Shown: positions 5,197-7,211 of the stretch, piece after piece
Layout: every line of letters begins with the position of its first letter
How positions within the stretch are numbered: the stretch's first letter is position 1
Notes under the pieces: generated by a model
Database searches by the model: none
The model's input: only the letters and a program-made list of their open reading frames with translations
What the model was told of the DNA's origin: nothing
Source of the DNA: an uncultured Lachnospiraceae bacterium
GTDB lineage: Bacteria; Bacillota; Clostridia; Lachnospirales; Lachnospiraceae
Length of the DNA stretch: 7,211 nucleotides
NCBI GenBank assembly: GCA_958446555.1
Contig: CAUCWU010000122.1
Span: forward strand, 1 to 7,211
Direction: 5' to 3'
Translations under genes and position numbers: made by a program

Positions 5197-6606
5197 GTGA
5201 AAACATCATACAGATTATCGGAGGCAGCTTTTCGTCTTGATGGAAAGATGCCGCTGAAGCAGGCAATCCCGCTTGGCTTACAGCATGTGCTGGCTATGTT
5301 TGTGGGAAACTTAACGCCGCTTTTGATCATCACTGGCGCATGTGGAATTGCAGGCGGTGAGTTTGCAGATTTACAGCTGCAGCTTTTACAGAATGCAATG
5401 CTGGTAGCAGGAATTGTTACTTTAGTTCAGCTGTTTGCTATCGGACCGGTCGGAGGAAAGGTTCCGATTATTATGGGTACATCTTCTGGTTTTATCGGAG
5501 TATTCAACTCCGTTGCTGCAACTATGGGCGGAGGCGTTCTTGCCTATGGTGCCATTATGGGAGCATCCATAATCGGTGGTTTGTTTGAGACTGTTCTTGG
5601 TTTCTTCTTAAAGCCACTTCGTAAATTCTTCCCATCCGTAGTGACAGGTACAGTTGTTATGTCCATCGGTCTTAGCTTGATTTCAGTCGGCATCAATTCA
5701 TTTGGCGGTGGAAATACAGCAAAAGACTTTGGTTCCATGGAAAATCTGCTTTTAGCATTGTTTGTTCTTGTAATGATTCTTGTTTTCAAGCATGCGACAA
5801 AGGGCTTTGCAAGCTTTTCTGCAATTTTACTTGGAATTATCTGTGGTTATGTAGCAGCATTTATCATGGGTTTTGTACTTCCGACAACAGGTGTTACAGC
5901 AGATGGTGTTGAGTATACAAAGGCATGGGTATTAAATTGGCAGAAGGTAGCAGACGCGTCTTGGTTTGCAATTCCGACATTGATGCCGGTAAAGCCAGTA
6001 TTTGATCTGCGTGCGATCCTCCCAGTGTTGATTATGTTTGTCGTAACAGCAGTTGAGACTGTTGGTGATATCTCTGGCGTTATGGAAGGTGGTCTTGGCC
6101 GTGAAGCTACCGATTCAGAGCTTTCAGGCGGTGTTATGTGTGATGGTCTTGGATCTTCCTTTGCAGCACTGTTTGGTGTGCTTCCGAATACCTCCTTTTC
6201 ACAGAACGTTGGTCTTGTAAGCATGACAAAGATTGTAAACCGTTTTGCATTGTCAACAGGTGCTATTTTCCTGATTCTTTGCGGACTCTGTCCAAAGCTT
6301 GGTGCAATCGTTTCAATTATGCCGCAGTCAGTTTTAGGCGGTGCAGCAGTTATGATGTTCTCATCAATTGTAATTAGCGGTATTCAGCTGATCACAAAGG
6401 AGCCATTGACAGCAAGAAATCTTTCTATCGTTTCTGTTGCTCTTGGTGTTGGCTATGGTATGGGTGCAAATGCAAGCATCTTAAATCAGGCACCACAGGC
6501 AGTTCAGCTGATCTTTGGCGGTTCAGGAATCGTTCCGGCAGCACTTGTTGCTATTGTATTAAATATTCTTCTTCCTAAGGAAAAGAAAGAGGATGCAGCA
6601 GCGTAA
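5197..6606 (+). CDS. NCS2 (NAT) family xanthine/uracil-type permease
   Basis: Integral membrane nucleobase:H+ symporter of 469 residues, normal family length, starting with GTG behind GGGAGG. Family marks seen: the TM1 QHVLAMF motif (29-35) with His30, PIIMGTSSGF (90-99), the TM8 motif AVETVGDISG (285-294) with Glu287, CDGLGS (315-320) with Asp316, and the NAT signature TSFSQNVGLVSMTK (332-345) matching Q-N-x-G-x4-T-K. By eye these correspond to the substrate-site residues of E. coli XanQ (H31, E272, D304, Q324/N325). The QN form of the signature favours a purine, such as xanthine or urate, over uracil, but this is inference. It ends in a short charged tail (KEKKED). Upstream is its own promoter. 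Downstream, the convergent MocA-like gene lies 7 bases away, which fits a purine-catabolism setting. Its terminator appears to lie within that gene. Confidence 0.92.
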   Translation: MKTSYRLSEAAFRLDGKMPLKQAIPLGLQHVLAMFVGNLTPLLIITGACGIAGGEFADLQLQLLQNAMLVAGIVTLVQLFAIGPVGGKVPIIMGTSSGFIGVFNSVAATMGGGVLAYGAIMGASIIGGLFETVLGFFLKPLRKFFPSVVTGTVVMSIGLSLISVGINSFGGGNTAKDFGSMENLLLALFVLVMILVFKHATKGFASFSAILLGIICGYVAAFIMGFVLPTTGVTADGVEYTKAWVLNWQKVADASWFAIPTLMPVKPVFDLRAILPVLIMFVVTAVETVGDISGVMEGGLGREATDSELSGGVMCDGLGSSFAALFGVLPNTSFSQNVGLVSMTKIVNRFALSTGAIFLILCGLCPKLGAIVSIMPQSVLGGAAVMMFSSIVISGIQLITKEPLTARNLSIVSVALGVGYGMGANASILNQAPQAVQLIFGGSGIVPAALVAIVLNILLPKEKKEDAAA

Positions 6607-6613
6607 GCAAAGA

Positions 6614-7211
6614 TCACATAAGCTGATATTTGAAGCGATTAAGAAGTATAAGCAAATCTTTTTGTGTATCAATATCTTTTAGTTCATATTCATCCCAAAC
6701 GGGTACTAATTGTATCCGTTCGGGATATTTTTTTGCAACAAAACCACCGCCCTTTCCCTCAGGCAGAGAAAAAAGTTCAGAAAATGCCCAGCTTGGAAAA
6801 AGAACAGGGGCACCAGGAGTGTTTTGAAAGGCAGGACGAATAATTTTTTTGTTGTCAACTAAAAAAGCATCAATAAGGTTAATTATAGTTTTGCGGCTAA
6901 GAAGCGGCTGATCGCCAGGACAAAACAGGCATCCACTTATATCACCATTAAGCGTAATCTCGTCCAAGCCCAGACGTATGGTATCATTTCTAAAGGGCTT
7001 ATCATGCAAAATAACAGGAACATTTTGAGCATGGCACAGCGAAGCAACATCTGCATGGCGTGTCACAACAACGCGGTGCGAAAAAAGACCATCCGTAACA
7101 GTAAGTGCGCGGCATATCAGGGGCTGCCCATCAAAATCAGCCATCAGCTTGTTGCCGCCAAAACGCTTTCCAAGCCCAGACGCCATAATGACACAGCCAA
7201 GATGTGGGGTA
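6614..7211 (-). CDS. mocA: MocA/YgfJ-like molybdenum-cofactor nucleotidyltransferase, 5' partial
   Basis: MobA/GT-A-fold nucleotidyltransferase running off the right edge. The first Met in frame is at 7186-7184, but the frame continues upstream as ...TPHLGCVI-M, so the true start is beyond the window, probably by few codons given a family size near 200. Residues counted from that Met: the nucleotide-binding loop ASGLGKRFGGNKL (2-14), CPGDQPLLS (89-97) with the metal-binding Asp92, RPAFQNTPGAPVLFP (117-131), EGKGGGFVAKKYPE (143-156) and the C-terminal DIDTQKDL (171-178). The family adds CMP (or GMP) to molybdopterin for molybdenum hydroxylases such as xanthine dehydrogenase. A closely related sugar- or purine-nucleotide transferase cannot be excluded. 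It is convergent with the NCS2 permease, and codons for about Lys152-Glu166 double as the permease's antisense terminator. Confidence 0.8.
   Translation of the reverse strand, partial: TPHLGCVIMASGLGKRFGGNKLMADFDGQPLICRALTVTDGLFSHRVVVTRHADVASLCHAQNVPVILHDKPFRNDTIRLGLDEITLNGDISGCLFCPGDQPLLSRKTIINLIDAFLVDNKKIIRPAFQNTPGAPVLFPSWAFSELFSLPEGKGGGFVAKKYPERIQLVPVWDEYELKDIDTQKDLLILLNRFKYQLM
6692..6734 (+). terminator. Permease terminator embedded antisense in the MocA-like gene
   Basis: The left arm 6692-6706 (starts ATCCC, ends GGGTAC) pairs with the right arm 6712-6726 (starts GTATCC, ends CGGGAT). That is 15 positions with only one A-C mismatch and one G-T wobble, around the loop TAATT. After one A come seven T residues (6728-6734). 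On the + strand this is a classic intrinsic terminator, 86 bases past the permease stop. On the - strand the T-run becomes an upstream A-run, so it should act in one direction only. Confidence 0.85.

Noticed and set aside
5847..6224. 125-codon - strand frame inside the permease
   Set aside because: Low-complexity, Thr/Pro/Ser-rich antisense translation of membrane-helix codons; no recognisable motif.
1..7211. CRISPR array, insertion sequence, tRNA, toxin-antitoxin pair or phage-defence system
   Set aside because: I found no spaced direct repeats, transposase motifs, tRNA-like cloverleaf or nuclease/NTPase defence domains; the genes are mostly ordinary metabolic and transport genes.

Overview
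The window looks like chromosomal DNA of an anaerobic gut-type Firmicute, most likely a clostridial (Lachnospiraceae-like) species. The evidence is AT-rich DNA, A/G-rich Shine-Dalgarno sites, sigma-A-type promoters, and protein variants (a YitT/DUF2179 tail, a single-RCK KtrA, a clostridial-type 2-keto-3-deoxygluconate kinase, a MocA/YgfJ-like nucleotidyltransferase) that I recognise from that group. The taxon is inferred by eye, not by a search.

Layout: (1) 1-245 is the 3' end of a YitT-family membrane protein. (2) 445-2237 holds eda and kdgK on the + strand, the lower half of the uronate/Entner-Doudoroff route: KDG is phosphorylated to KDPG, which is cleaved to pyruvate and glyceraldehyde-3-phosphate. 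A strong intrinsic terminator follows at 2273-2315. Both genes use almost only AAG for lysine, unlike ktrB, which suggests high expression. (3) 2418-2855 is a small, Cys/Met-rich, all-helical protein of unknown function with a visible internal duplication. (4) 3000-5066 holds ktrB and ktrA, a two-gene potassium-uptake operon behind a near-consensus promoter with a short leader. (5) 5197-6606 is an NCS2-family xanthine/uracil-type permease with its own extended -10 promoter and a GTG start. (6) 6614-7211 on the - strand is the 3' part of a MocA/MobA-like nucleotidyltransferase that runs off the right edge.

Working together: eda and kdgK form one catabolic module and ktrB/ktrA one transporter. 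The permease and the MocA-like gene are convergent, only 7 bases apart, and may mark the edge of a purine/molybdenum-hydroxylase locus. The most distinctive sequence observation is that the permease transcript's apparent terminator, a 15-bp stem followed by seven T residues, lies inside the coding sequence of the convergent MocA-like gene. I saw no CRISPR array, insertion sequence, tRNA, rRNA or evident new defence system. The least explained element is the duplicated 145-residue helical protein.
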